This document shows, one piece after another, positions 11,843-24,370 of a stretch of 64,000 nt of DNA (position 1 is the first letter of the stretch; each line of letters opens with the position of its first letter). The translations under genes were made by a program, and so were the position numbers. This DNA is from Hydrangea macrophylla (taxonomy: Eukaryota; Streptophyta; Magnoliopsida; Cornales; Hydrangeaceae): assembly GCA_033977485.1 (NCBI GenBank), contig CM066992.1:106875450-106939449 (forward strand). The letters run 5' to 3'. The notes beneath the pieces were generated by a model. The model worked only from the letters and a program-made list of their open reading frames with translations, made no database searches and was not told the origin of the DNA.

Positions 11843-14800
11843 AATACTAGAGACGCAAGGAAAAGAAGAAGGACAACAGCTAACAATTCATTAGCAGAAG
11901 GGGAAAATAATTATTCTGCAAAGAATACAAGGCAAAAACCCCGCTGGCTACTCAGAGCTCAATTAGTGGAATACAAGTTTAAAGGTTTGTGTAATATAAC
12001 TCCTTAATTAATTACGTTGTGCTTTAAACATAATCACACTTCTACAATTTTGCCATCTTTCAGGAGAAACATTTTGTGATCCAATGTGCTCAGAAGCCCA
12101 TGAGCTACCAACAAAACCAAACTGTGTCTTTTGTGGTGCAAAGAAATTTGATTACGAGGCTCCAACATTTTGTTGCCAGAATGGAGAAGTAAAACTAGCC
12201 ACTATAGAGATTCCAAATGAATTGTATAGTTTATTCACAACTCACACTGAAGAGGCTAATGAGTTTAGAAGAAATATTCGTGCATATAACAGTATTTTCT
12301 CTTTTACATCTTTTGGAGTTAATCTGGATAAGGAGCTTGCATCAGCTAGAAGAGGAATTTATACTTTTCGAGCACAAGGACAAATTTATCATGATATCCC
12401 TTCCTTGATTCCAACAGAAAATGGCCCTTGCTATTTTCAGTTATATTTTATGATACTAATAATGAAATCCAGAATAGAATGAAGAAATTGGAAGGTGCAA
12501 ATTTGAATAAGGAAATTGTGAAAAAGGTTATCAAAGTTCTTGAAGGAAATCCATATGCACAATTCTTTCGAAGTTTGAAAGATCGTCCTCTATGTGAAGA
12601 ATTCCAAATTTGTATTAAAAAGAATGTTCGATTAGATCAACGAGTTTATAATGTACCAACAGCTGATCAAGTTGCTGCAATATTATGGATAGAAGGCAAC
12701 AATCCAAATTCGCAATTCGAATTAAGTATTGTAGTCCATACTCATTCAGGTCACAGACATAGAGTGAAACATTATTACAGTTGTTATGATCCCTTACAGT
12801 ATCCTCTATTGTTTGCAAAAGGAGAAACTGGATGGCACCCAAATATTCAGAAACGAGCTCCTAATCTTAATGATGGAAATGTTATTACGGAGAATAGATG
12901 CAGCATGCTGAGTTTTGCATCTACTGAAGATATCTTTGGTCAAGAACAAGAAGGTAAAAATTGAATAATTAGTTGTTTATAATAAGTTGTTTCAAACTAG
13001 GGTCGTATTGTTATTGTAATATTGATTTGGTGAATAATTTGTTTCTTGGTTTTTTCAATTAAAAAACATGTAGCTTTATGAACAAATTTATTGTAGGATC
13101 ATTTAGATTAAAAAAGTAGTTTTTTAATTTCTAAATGAATAGATTTACTTTTTCCATTGATTTTAAGAATTGTTTAAATTTTGCTTATTAGCTTATTAGG
13201 GACAGGTCTAGGGCTTTGCCTAATTAGTAACTTCTGCAGTGATTATCACTTGTAAATTATTACTATCATTCATGGTTTTCTTAATTTCTACTGCTTAATT
13301 CGAGAAGTTTGAAATTCCAATGTCTTCGTCCCGATTCTTAACTTTTCAAAGTCTTCATTCAGAAATTGAGATCATTTCATAAATCTTCCTAATATTAAAT
13401 AATTTTATATTTTTGTTTACTTGTATTTATAGAGTGAATATCCATTTGATATAGATTTAGATTATTTTCAAAAAGAAGTTTACACATTGTTAGTACGAGT
13501 CAAGTTACATGTTAGCCACTTTTATCCATCAATTTGTTAATATCTCCTCTTGTGCACTACTAATGTGGAAAACACATACATTAACACAGTTTTCATTAAA
13601 ATTCTTACGCAGATGTTGGTGAAGAAAATAATAGCAAGGTATCATGTCGACAATACTACTGCTATAAGTTGCAAATAAGGGATTCTGAGAAATCCATTCT
13701 TCTACTAGCTGGAAGGTTACTGCAACAGTTTGCTGTGGATATGTACATCAAGCTTGAAACAACTAGGTTGGATTATTTCAGAAGAAGACAATCACATATT
13801 AGATCTGAACTTTATCAAGGAATTGTAGATGCTGTAACAGGTGGTGAAACTAGAGGTAATCAAGTAGGTCAAAGAATAGTACTTCCAGCATCGTTTATTG
13901 GAGGCCCAAGAGATATGCAGCGTAGATATCTTGATGCGATGGCATTGGTTCAACGATTTGGAAAACCTGACCTATTCATTACGATGACATGTAATCCAGA
14001 GTGGCAAGAGATACTTGATGAACTAAAAGAATCCCAAAGTCCACAAGACAGGCCTGATTTGATTTCAAGAGTATTTCGTGGTAAGTTTCAAGATCTAAAA
14101 GATCAGTTGTTCAAGAAGGAAATTTTCGGAAGAGTAGCAACAAATGTTCACGTCATTGAATTTCAAAAAAGGGGTTTACCACATGCACACATGTTGATTA
14201 TACTAAAGTCAGAATTCAAAATCACTAACCCAGACCAATATGACAAGTTTGTGTCTGCAGAAATTCCAGATAAAGACAGATATCCACGTCTACATCAATT
14301 GGTTGTAAAACATATGATACATGGCCCTTGTGGAAAACTGAATAGACAAAATCCATGTATGGTGAATGAAGAGTGTAAAAATCATTACCCTCGACCCTTA
14401 TGTGCTAAGACAACATGTGCTAAAGATGGATATCCAATGTATAGAAGAAGAAATGACAGAGTAAAAGTGACAGTACGCAATGAGGAGCTTAATAATCAAT
14501 GGGTCGTTCCTTATAATCCATATCTCCTTACAAGATATAATTGTCATATCAACGTTGAAGTGTGCTCTGGATTAAAAGCAGTGAAATACCTTTATAAGTA
14601 CATCTAGAAGGGACATGATAGAGTCTCAGTGCATGTCTCCTACAACGATGGTAAAAAAATAGTGGACGAAATCCAACAATTTCAAGATGCAAGATGGGTA
14701 TCTGCTCAAGAAGCAATTTGGAGAATATATGAGTTCAACTTGAATGAGATGCACCCTGCTATCATAAACTTGCAATTACACCTTCCGAATAAGCAATGTG

Positions 14801-16914
14801 TCACTTACTGGAATAATCAAAACTTGAAAGATGTTCTCAATTGGGATCATAATTCCAAAACAATGCTTACAGAATATTTCAGCATGTGTTCCAAGAGTGA
14901 AAAGGAAAGACCACTTTTATATAGTGAATTTCCAGAGTATTATGTATGGAATAGAAAACATAAATGTTGGTATGAAAGAAAGAAAAGGGACGTGATTGGT
15001 CGAATAAATGGAACAAATCCAGCGGAAGGAGAGAGGTATTATTTAAGATTACTATTACTTCATGTCAGAGGACCCATATCATATGAGGATTTGTTAACAG
15101 TTAATGGTTTCATTTGTCAAACTTTTAAAGAATCTGCACAAAAAAGAGGGTTACTTGAATCTGATCAAAGCATTTCAGAGTGTTTAAATGAGGCAACTAT
15201 CTTTCAAATGCCCCAGGCTCTTCGTAGATTATTCGCAACCATATTAGTTTATTGTCAACCAGCTGAGGTGAGAAAATTATGGGATGATCATTTTGCAGCC
15301 ATGTCTGAAGATTTTGTATGTGATGATAATTCAATTGAGTTGCAAATTTCACAGACGCTTGCAAGTTTGAACTTTTACTTGGAAAGTATAGGCAAAAGTA
15401 TTGAAAATTATGACCTACCAAGTGTACAACATGATTCCTCCCGCTCTATACAAACAAGTCCACGAGAAATTATAGATGAAATGTCAATTGAGGTTCATCC
15501 AGATGATTGTTGCTCAAAGTCAAGTTTAAACACAGAGCAACAACTAGCATTCGCACAGATATTAGACCAAGTTAATGCTGGAAGAGGCGGTGCTTTTTTT
15601 GTTGATGGTCCTGGTGGAACTGGTAAAACATACCTTTATCGTTCATTGCTCGCAACCATAAGATCGCAGAAAATGATAGCTCTTGCTACAGCAACATCAG
15701 AAGTAGCATCTGCAATAATGCTTGGTGGTCGAACTGCATATTCACGTTTTAAAATACCCATCAGTGCTAATGAGTCCAGTATGTGCAACATACCAAAACA
15801 AAGTGGAACAGCAAAGCTATTACGTGAAACAAAGTTAATTATTTGGGATGAAGCACCAATGGCAAGACGTTGGGCTATTGAAACACTTGATAGAACATTG
15901 AAAGACATCTTAGACTGCCAAGAAGATTTTGGAGGAAAAGTTATTGTTTTTGAAGGTGATTTTCGTCAAGTGTTACCAGTAGTGCCTCGAGCTACAAGAG
16001 AACAAACTGTTAATGCAAGCCTGGTAAAGTCCCACCTTTGGCCAAGAATGAAGAGGTTAACATTGACCAAAAATATGAGAGCAAGAGCTGATCCAAACTT
16101 TAGCGAACTACTCCTTCGAATTGGAAATGGGGATGAACCGACAAATGATGATGATATGATTGTTATTCCAAAGGAAATGGTGATTGAATACATCAATGAT
16201 GAGTTATCAGAGCAACAACTTATAGATTGCATCTTCCCATCACTGCACGAGAATTTTAAATCGGCAAACTATATAGCAAGTCGGGCAATACTCGCAAGCA
16301 AAAATGAATTCGTGGACAAATTGAATGAGAAAATGATTAATCTTTTTCCGAGTGATGCCAAAACATTCTTAAGCTTTGATGAAGCAGTTGATGACACTTG
16401 CAACTATTTCCAAGAAGAGTTTTTGAATTCTTTAACTCCAAATGGATTGCCTCCGCATTAGTTAATTTTGAAGGTGAATTGTCCGATTATACTGCTAAGA
16501 AATTTAGATCCATCAAATGGTTTATGTAATGGAACTCGCATGGTGTGTAGAAATTTCATGGATAATGTGATCCATGCAGAAATCACAATTGGAGAACATG
16601 CAGGAAAACACGTTCTATTACCACGAATCCCTCTATCCCCGGCAGAGAATGAAGGTTATCCTTTCCAATTTAAAAGGAAACAATATCCGATACGTCTTTG
16701 CTTTGCGATGACCATAAACAAAGCACAAGGTCAAACTATACCAAATATGGGAATCTATTTGCCTCAACCTGTGTTCTCTCATGGACAACTGTATGTCGCC
16801 TTGTCAAGGGGAATCTCAATGTCAACAACTAAAGTCTTGATCAAGTCAGAAGATGCAGACAAAGAGAATGAGACATTTACAAAAAATGTCGTTTACAAAG
16901 AAGTCCTAATTTGA
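11843..16914 (+). pseudogene. Helitron Rep/PIF1-helicase transposase, inactivated
   Basis: This would be the rolling-circle transposase: an HUH endonuclease joined to a SF1 PIF1-type helicase. Exon-like parts are 11843-11984, 12064-12953 and 13613-16914, with introns at 11985-12063 and 12954-13612. The N-terminal part has paired cysteines (CVFCGAKK). The Rep part has the two-histidine motif (QKRGLPHAHML, about 14164-14196) and a tyrosine motif (KYLYKYI, about 14584-14604). The helicase has Walker A (GPGGTGKT, about 15610), Walker B (IIWDEAP), GDFRQVLP, and the C-terminal INKAQGQT and YVALSRG. Lesions are a one-base frameshift near 12449, a TAG at 14605-14607 just after the tyrosine motif and a TAG at 16459-16461. 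Otherwise the frame is open to the end, so loss of function looks recent. The first exon with the start codon is not found. Confidence 0.9.
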
Positions 16915-18021
16915 AATAGGTCAATTTAGGTAAATGTATTGTTAATTTTCTTTGATAGATATACAATTGCCCTTTTTTCCTTTTAATATTTTATGCAACT
17001 TCAATAACGTTTTAGTTCAAAAGGAGTATCACTTTCTATATTTTTCCTTCTTGTTCCATATTTGAAAGAGGTTCTCTACACACTCTCACAAACTTATCTT
17101 CTTTTATTTTGTAGTTGCTCCTTTGTGATAATGCTATATTGGATGACACCTTGGAATGGAAAAAAGTGACATCTTTGAATCTAGAAGACCAGTCTTTTCA
17201 TCAAACGAGAACTTATGTTTGTCATTTATTTATTTGTAAAGTACCTTATGTTGTATTTTAAATCTTTCCTTGATTGTATTAATTCTTTACTGCAATGATT
17301 ACTAAATATTAGAAAGGTTTAAATAAAATGCTTGGGTCAATGCTTAGGTAAGAAAAAAAAAATTCTTATCGAGGGCTGTTTGTGGATGTAGCTTTATGGA
17401 TTATTGGGTGAATTATAAGTCTTATACTGGACAAATGATTAATAATATAATATTTTGCCACCTACTAAACCAAAAAAAAAAAAATTACAATCCCGACTTT
17501 TTTTTATTTACTATTTCATAAATAAAAAAAAAACTAATTGTCCAAATAGAAAAATATTAAAGCTGTCAATAACTTTTGACATTAGCTTTAACGTAATTTA
17601 AATTGGATTACATAAATGAGCATACATTGACGTATGTATGCAAAAGGGTCTGAGACGATATTAAACCGACTGAACATAGCTTGCCAATACAATACACAAT
17701 ACTTTGGGAGGGGCTAACTACACATATTATAGATAATTTCTTTTTCTTTTTCTTTTTCTTTTTTTACATCTAAAAAAATATCCTTAAAACAAAATAGGGG
17801 ATAATGAGGCACCCTAGGCATTGTGTAACTTCCACTCTTCAACCTACATAAATGTATTTGAAATTATTTGTTACATGAAAATAACTTTTTTTTAATCACC
17901 TAAAATGAACTGAACAAAGTTTGACGAACTGACTCTGCATATACAAGCCAAGTTTCATTTCTCAATAATTTTCAATTTTGTACTCAAAAAATATATTCTT
18001 TCATTTTCTAAGACTTGTGAA
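16915..18021. other. Helitron internal non-coding DNA
   Basis: AT-rich spacer downstream of the Rep/helicase gene. No RNA gene, terminal repeat or open frame worth naming was found. Confidence 0.4.
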
Positions 18022-18355
18022 CCCCTGGTACTTTTAATCTTAACTTTTATCCATACCAAGCCCATATATGGTGCTTTTTCAACAGGCTCTTTACATTCAT
18101 TATTTCATGATTTTGAGGAAGAATTAGGGGTATAAGGATAGAAAATTAAGAAACAGCATAAATAGAGCTTAATCACTTAAGTCCCCAGGTGTTAGCCCCC
18201 ATGTGGCTTTTTAAAAGTGGCTTATGAAATTTAAAGCACAAATCCATATTAATTCAATTGGTAATTAGTTTATGAGCTTTGCAAAAAATTGAACTTAGGG
18301 CTTTTTTGGGGGCTTTTAAAAGCTCTAGAATGAAGCTTTTAAAAGCTCAATGACG
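18022..18355 (-). repeat. Right arm of a long inverted repeat
   Basis: Reverse complement of 9496-9856. It starts CCCCTGGTACTTTTAATC and ends near AAAAGCTCAATGA. Internally it has a palindromic stretch built on AGCTTTTAAAAGCT. The copy lacks the long C and A homopolymers seen in the left arm. Confidence 0.8.
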
Positions 18356-20885
18356 CATATAATCCAAATATTTTTCAAGGAAGTGGTTGGCCATGGTTTA
18401 GTGGTAGTGGGCTTGCACGAACCCAAATTCACAAAATCCAATACATGTCACCTCCATCTTAACAAATACTTTTTGGCCATCTATTGGTATGGACACTCAA
18501 TTTTTTCATATCGCTCACAGCCCCACTAACCACTCCATTGAGTGGACATAGCTATATATTATTTTTCCGAGTTCCTATTTATATAAGCAATATGATCAAA
18601 CCCTTAATTCTTTCATTGTCACAAATGTCATCCAAACGCAAAGAATGGTCAAATGTGAAAACTCCAAACACGCCTAAGAAAAATTCTAATATTTTTTGGT
18701 ATCTAATAAAAAATATTAGATACACACGATTGATGATCTATGCAATGTTAAGCTAAGGAGGACTATTTTTCTTTTGTCAATTTCCATAATTCAGCGGCTC
18801 ATTTACTTGTAGTATAGCCAAATAGGAGTACTTAATTACTTAGGATTTTAACTAATAAACTCTCAAAATTAGGCTGCAACGTATCTTTTTTGGTAAAATT
18901 TCCAAGCCCATTGTGTATATCTCGAAGAAATACAAGAATTACAAAAAAAAAAAAGTAATCCAAAAAGGCCAAAAAAAATTTTATTCTTTTGAAAGAGCCA
19001 TATATAGATACAATTGATGATACAACCCATTTCTTAATAAAATATATGAACTCTTATTGTTAATAAAATACACAATTCAAAGTAGACTTTTAGATTATTT
19101 CGTCATGTTAATTTTGCAATATTTGATCACCATTGTTTTGTTTGGGTATCTGTTAAAGTTATCTTGAAATATTTATGTTCTTGGTGCTAGCTCTGGGTTG
19201 GACAAAAGTTTTTTAAGCCAAACGTGTTGCTTGGATCTTAGCAACAAAAAAAAAAATGTGTTGCTTGGAAAGTAATAAGAGTTACTAGAGATTCAGATGA
19301 ACTGGAGGAAGAAACTTAACTATTCTGTGGGATCATATTTGATTCTAAGATATTTTAAGGCTAAAAAAAATAATTGACAAACTCACATAAAATAGTTACG
19401 AAACTGCATACTTGGGGGCATATCCAATTCTTACCCAAAACTTATACCAATTTTGAATTTGAGTAAAAGTTCCAAAAAATCTCCTCCAATCCTTGCAAAC
19501 CCGTATGAAAATTGAGTTTTATTCAAACTCAAACTGAAATACCACTATTTACACAAATTTTGGTATGAGTTTGAGTAAGGATTTGAGGGTCTTTTTCAAA
19601 ATAATTTTTTTTTACTTCATTAATATAATATGTGTTTGACTAAGGGTTAGAGATGATTTTACTCAAACTTTATTCTTAAAAGGGAAGGTATAACATAACC
19701 ATTGGGTGGATAGTCTCATATCAGATAAAGATTTTACTCGAACTTGAGTAAAATGAGTAAGGGTTGGATACGACGTTGAGAACCCAAACTTATGATATTG
19801 AGTGAGTAGTCTGTAATGCGGTTAACGCCCCAAGTGGTCCACTAGCCTAATAACTTGACGGGCCTACCCTGCCACATTGGCCCAAGGTGTTTTTTTTTTC
19901 GAAAAAAATAGTTTATCAATAAAAAGAAAAGCTAAACGGCATCTACAAACGACAAAGGGCATACCCCTAGATATACAATAAGAGTAAAAGCCATCATAGA
20001 AAAAACTATGAAACAAGGCATGGGAACCTTTCTAGAGCCAAAAGCAAACTTTGCTTTAGCTATATTCGTTCTTTGGTTGAGCTGTAGAGAGCAGAATGCG
20101 ATTCCTTATGTTTAGTTCAGGTATGTTTTGTTAGGGAGGCTTCATCAGCTCTAGCTGTAACGCCCCAAAACTCAGAAAAGGAGGTTAGTGTGATTAGTGA
20201 AGTCAACAGTTACTAAGAACGTGTAAAAGATAAGTTTAAAACTTGAAAATGAAACTTAAAATAGTATTTTTAAAGGCTGGCAACCCTTATGTGGAAATGA
20301 GACTTTTGCTTTTCTTTAGAAAGGTCAGGACCGGCCCTTAATGTAATAAATAATTAAATTGAAAAATTAAAATGTATTTTACAAAAATCAATGGAATATA
20401 GCATTTTATGAATTCATGCCTATCACTTGAAAGTGTGCATAATGTATTCAGCGTAAATGTTCCTCCAAATCCAATTTACAAACCATGTTAGGTTAGAAAG
20501 TACTGCACAAAACCACCACCAGCTAGCTGATACTCTTCATTGTGTACTTCCAATTCTCCAGGGCAGCCGTATTTTCTATGCTATTATGCAATTATCTTTG
20601 ATTTCACATTATACACTTGCTGCTCTTAAGGATTTTCTGTTGTTTTGTAGACTTGCATTGAGTATTAGATTGCATCGGTGGCAGTGTTCGCAGGTAAGAA
20701 CTCATTAACTGCAACCTCTTTGTTCTCATTCTTCTTCTCTGCACAATCATTTAATAACCCAAATATCAACTAATACAATTTAACCACAAGGAAGCTAAAT
20801 AGCTAACTTTGCTAAGGCCCACACTTGCACCTTTTGTCCTTAATTAGTAAGTATGGATAAAATTACGATGATAACTGACACCAAT
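18356..20885. other. Non-coding DNA with old transposon scraps
   Basis: No gene was recognised. A stretch at about 19890-20050, read on the minus strand, ends in a T-rich and A-rich tail like the 3' end of a non-LTR element, but I could not identify a coding part. TGTAACGCCCCAAAACTC at about 20157 resembles the start of a Tekay-like LTR, but no matching end or target duplication was found. Confidence 0.3.
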
Positions 20886-21117
20886 AAAAACCTTATAAAA
20901 TTCCATTATGAAGAGCAGAAATAAGGGTTTCCGGTAAGAGATGGAGAGAAGACTGGACGAGGGACAAAGAGACTGAGAGAGAGTAGAGAGAGACTGTGAG
21001 AAAAACCTTATAAAATTCCATTATGAAGAGCAGAAATAAGGTTTTCCGATAAGAGATGGAGAGAAGACTGGACGAGGGACAGAGAGACTGAGAGAGGGTA
21101 TAGAGAGACTGTGAGAG
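20886..21117 (+). repeat. 115-bp tandem duplication
   Basis: Two adjacent copies start at 20886 and 21001 with AAAAACCTTATAAAATTCC and continue through a purine-rich GAGAGA stretch. They differ at only a few bases. It lies about 210 bp upstream of the RPA-like start codon and may be in its promoter or 5' leader. Confidence 0.9.
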
Positions 21118-21329
21118 TCATATTTTTTTAATTACAAAAAAAAAAAAAAAAACAAAAAACATAAAAACAAAAATGGATTTCCTTGAAATTGGTTCTCTAT
21201 TGGAAATTCGGTCTCGAGTACCTAGACACAGTGAATTTTTCTTATTTTTAATATTATTATTGTTATATATATAATAGAAAATAATTCAATTATGTTGAGT
21301 GCTAATATTTGTATTTCTTTGCAGTCACA

Positions 21330-23409
21330 ATGTATGTTCATGATGAAATACTCCCAATAAACTCACTGCAAACCAACCAACGAACTTGGATGATCAAAGT
21401 GATGATTCTCCGTCAAGGAAGTATCGAAACATATAAGAATGGAAAAGGGAAGTTATGGAAACTCATACTTGTTGATGCTTCAGTAAGTAAACAACCAGAT
21501 TTATTTACCAAATAATGGTTTCTCATACATAAATGATTAATACTAATTATTTAACTAATCATTGTAGGGTACAAAAATCCAGGCAGTACTGTTCGATGAA
21601 GTAGCTACAAAATACGAAGGAGTCTTACTCTATAGTAAGACTTATAACATATCTAATGGGGTAGTGCAAAAAATTAATCCATCATTCCAAAACGTACACC
21701 CAGAAATTGAATTGGTGTTACAAAATAATACACTTGTGGATGAAGTTGAAACAAATTCAAAGTGGGAGAACATCGCTTATCAATTTGTCCCATTTAAAGA
21801 AGTTGAAAAAAAAGCCAACAACCAGAAATCATTAGGTATGTCCATTTCTGTTTAATATGCTGTCAAATTCATGCACTACACAAATAGTACCAAAAATTCA
21901 TGATTCTAAATTTTTACAACTACCAGATATCTTCGGCTTCGTTAGTAAAGTCCATCAAAGCTATGTCATAACAAAATCGAACGGACAAGTATCTCATAAA
22001 CGAGAAATTCTTTTGCTGAACAAAGAGTAAGTATTATTGTACCCTATCTTTTTCGCTACCTTAACGATAATCATTTCATCTATAGTAAGCCCTTCTCATA
22101 TATATTACATCTTCTACAGGGCAGTCTTCATTTAGTAAAGGTGAATCTTTGGGGGGACTTGGCCATAAATGAGGGACAACTGCTGGAAACAATTGCTGAT
22201 CAAAGACCTATAGTAGCAATCTCAAGAGCACAAGGAAGCGTCTATAAAGGTATTTTCATACAATATTCAACATTTACGGTAATAAACGCCTACAAAATAG
22301 AATTTAACAATAATCTATTATTATTGCCATACAGGTGAATTCCAACTTTCAACGTCCTATTGGTCAACAATACAAATTGAACCCACCAATAAAGAGGTTC
22401 AAAACTAAGAAAATGGTAATATATACAAAATAAATACTTTAAGCTATATATAATGTATCAAATATGTAAATGCTATAATATTTTTCAAAATACATGCCGG
22501 TTGAACTCTTCCAAAGACAGCACAAAATTAGAAGTATCACCGTTCAAAAAGTTGATGAAGGAAGCAAAGGAAATAAAGCTGCAAGACATCCTATCTGACC
22601 CATTGTCTTTAAAAAAGGTAAATTTTCCATTAAACGTCACAAAAAATTAACACTCAAACCATAAGAAAAGTTAATTTTGCAGGAATCAACATACTGCTTC
22701 AAAGCAACAATTGAAAGGATAGAGAATTATGACCAGCCGTGGTATAATGCATGCAAAGCCTGTAGCAAAAAGATAAATGTAACTGAGTATGGAGATGAAT
22801 GCACCAGATGCAAGGATAAAAATGTGGAGCATATTCCAAGGTAAAAAGAATAACAAAAATATTATTCATACAATCGTGATATTCTTATTAACACTTAACA
22901 AATGCTGACATATTTTTCCCCTTTACTGTACAAAGGTTGTTCTTAAGGCTAGAAGTCGTCGAAGGAAATGACAAACTCATGGTGGTGTTATTTGAAGAAG
23001 TAGCCACAATCTTAATTGGTTGCTTAGGTCAAGAATACATAGAATCAATAAGTGAGGTATAGTCGTAAGCCCCTCTTCACAATTTCAAAGTTTATTAAGA
23101 ATATGAAACGTTACTAAATAGATTGTATCCTCAATGGTACATCAGGGCAAAGATAGGTCCAGGTTTTATAGGGCGATGTGTTTGTGCAAGTTAAAGGAGT
23201 ACAAGTTCCTTATCATAACTAACAACACCACCCCAGAGGATGCATCCAAAGGATCTGTTGTTGTACGAGCAATTGAAGCTGTTCAAGACAAGGAGCCGAT
23301 CCTAATTGATGATTCTGAAATAATCGGCACTTACAGCAAGAAGAAACGTAGATCAGAGAAAGATGGTGAAAACAACAAAAACGTTGCCAACAAGAAGATA
23401 AAAAAATAA
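21330..23409 (+). CDS. Helitron-encoded RPA70-like single-strand DNA-binding protein
   Basis: Plant Helitrons often carry an RPA70-like gene, thought to coat single-stranded DNA during rolling-circle transposition. The start is ATG at 21330. Exons I can define by GT/AG and frame: 21330-21482, 21568-21835, 21927-22026, 22125-22249, then a poorly resolved exon from 22335, one ending at 22617, 22683-22840, 22936-23056 and 23146-23409. The first two exons give an OB-fold start (KLWKLILVDASGTKIQAVLF). A WGDLA block follows in exon 4, as in the second OB fold. The exon at 22683 has a four-cysteine zinc ribbon (CKACSKK...CTRCKDK), as in the third OB fold of RPA70. The tail is lysine-rich. In the exon from 22335 the frame meets TAA near 22405 unless an earlier donor is used, so it may be damaged. 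Confidence 0.8.
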
Positions 23410-23642
23410 AAATAATTCAACAACCTTAAGTTATCTTGGAACTATTTTATTAGGCTATAGTTTAACTTCAAACTGCATTAAGTTTACTTGAAAATATTTT
23501 TATTTGATAGTTTAACTTCAAACTACTCTAATTTATCTTCGAAATATTTTTTTTCGGTATGTCGGTTATTATTTGTAGAGACTTTTTAAATTGCCCATGC
23601 AGGACCAAATATACAAAACTAAAATAAAGAAAGCACAAACCT
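23410..23642 (+). other. Helitron 3' untranslated region
   Basis: About 230 bp between the RPA-like stop codon and the terminal hairpin. It contains a near-duplicate of TAGTTTAACTTCAAACT (about 23458 and 23507). No other feature was seen. Confidence 0.5.
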
Positions 23643-23669
23643 CGTGCAACGCACGTGCTTGCAACCTAG
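23643..23669 (+). mobile_element. Helitron 3' terminus, unit 1
   Basis: The hairpin CGTGCAACGCACG is followed by a 10-base spacer and CTAG, with T as the next base. This is the canonical rolling-circle termination signal. It is followed immediately by the leader of the next unit. Confidence 0.85.
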
Positions 23670-23805
23670 TATATATAAATGTACCAATGTGCATAAGTGT
23701 TTTACACTTTTATCAATCGGTGCACTTTTACTTAACTATTTTTCTTAGAATTTAGAGTTTTAAAAGTTTAGTATACCACTTTTTTATTTGTAGTGTGTCC
23801 ATGCC
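23670..23805 (+). repeat. Helitron-type leader, copy 2
   Basis: Begins TATATATAAATGTACCAATG and matches copies at 5124 and 30957 for about 130 bp, ending near TTTGTAGTGTGTCCATGCC. It directly abuts the CTAG of unit 1. A partial, more diverged copy lies at about 24280-24370. Confidence 0.85.
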
Positions 23806-24370
23806 ATAAGAGTCCTACAACTTAATAACAACATCTATGTGTTTGGTTGGTTTTTTCTTTTTGGACTCTAGAATAAACTAAATCTATTGTTTTTTTTTTT
23901 TCGTTTTGTTGAACTCTTTTTTTTTTTTTTTTTTTAAAAAAAAACTTCTTTTTGTATATATATATTATATACGTATCACGTATGCATATTTGTATGTTAT
24001 GTGTATGTTTATGTGCCTCATAGATCAACTTTCTTTTTGTTGGACTCTAGAATAAACTAAATTCATTGGTTTTTTTTTTCTTTTTCCTGGACTTTTTTTT
24101 TTTTATAACCTCTTTTTGTATATATTATATGCGTATGTATATTTGTTTGTTATGTGTATGTTTATGTGCAGAGATAGATCAACAAATATTACAAATCTAG
24201 ATCGTAGTGGTTATTTTGGTAAATTCATTTGTGGGATGGTTTTAGTATTTTAGATATAAAGCAACTGATAATTACCGATGCCCATAAGTGGTTTACACTT
24301 TTATCAATCGGTGCACTTTTACTTAAGTAATTTTCTTAGAGTTTAACAACTTTAGTATACCATTTTTTTT

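Larger units (their letters stand above)
5112..23669 (+). mobile_element. Helitron unit 1, formerly autonomous, with nested insertions
   Basis: The 3' end is clear: the hairpin CGTGCAACGCACG (23643-23655), then a short spacer and CTAG (23666-23669) followed by T, the standard Helitron 3' terminus. The coding content also fits, with a Rep/PIF1-helicase gene followed by an RPA70-like gene on the same strand. The 5' end is uncertain. I place it near 5112 (a TC preceded by A), because the sequence from 5124 matches the leaders that follow the 3' ends of units 1 and 2. A younger start within the rearranged copies at 8417-9090 is possible. The solo LTR at 5535-8283 is a later insertion. Confidence 0.45.

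Noticed and set aside
18377..18440. tRNA-like stretch with GGTTTAGTGGTAGTGGG
   Set aside because: Resembles a box A, but no box B at the right distance and no cloverleaf could be drawn.
19890..20160. Possible non-LTR retrotransposon 3' end on the minus strand
   Set aside because: No coding part or target duplication was found; the resemblance is only to a tail sequence.
20157..20340. LTR-like start TGTAACGCCCC
   Set aside because: No matching CA end with 5-bp duplication could be located, so an element cannot be delimited.
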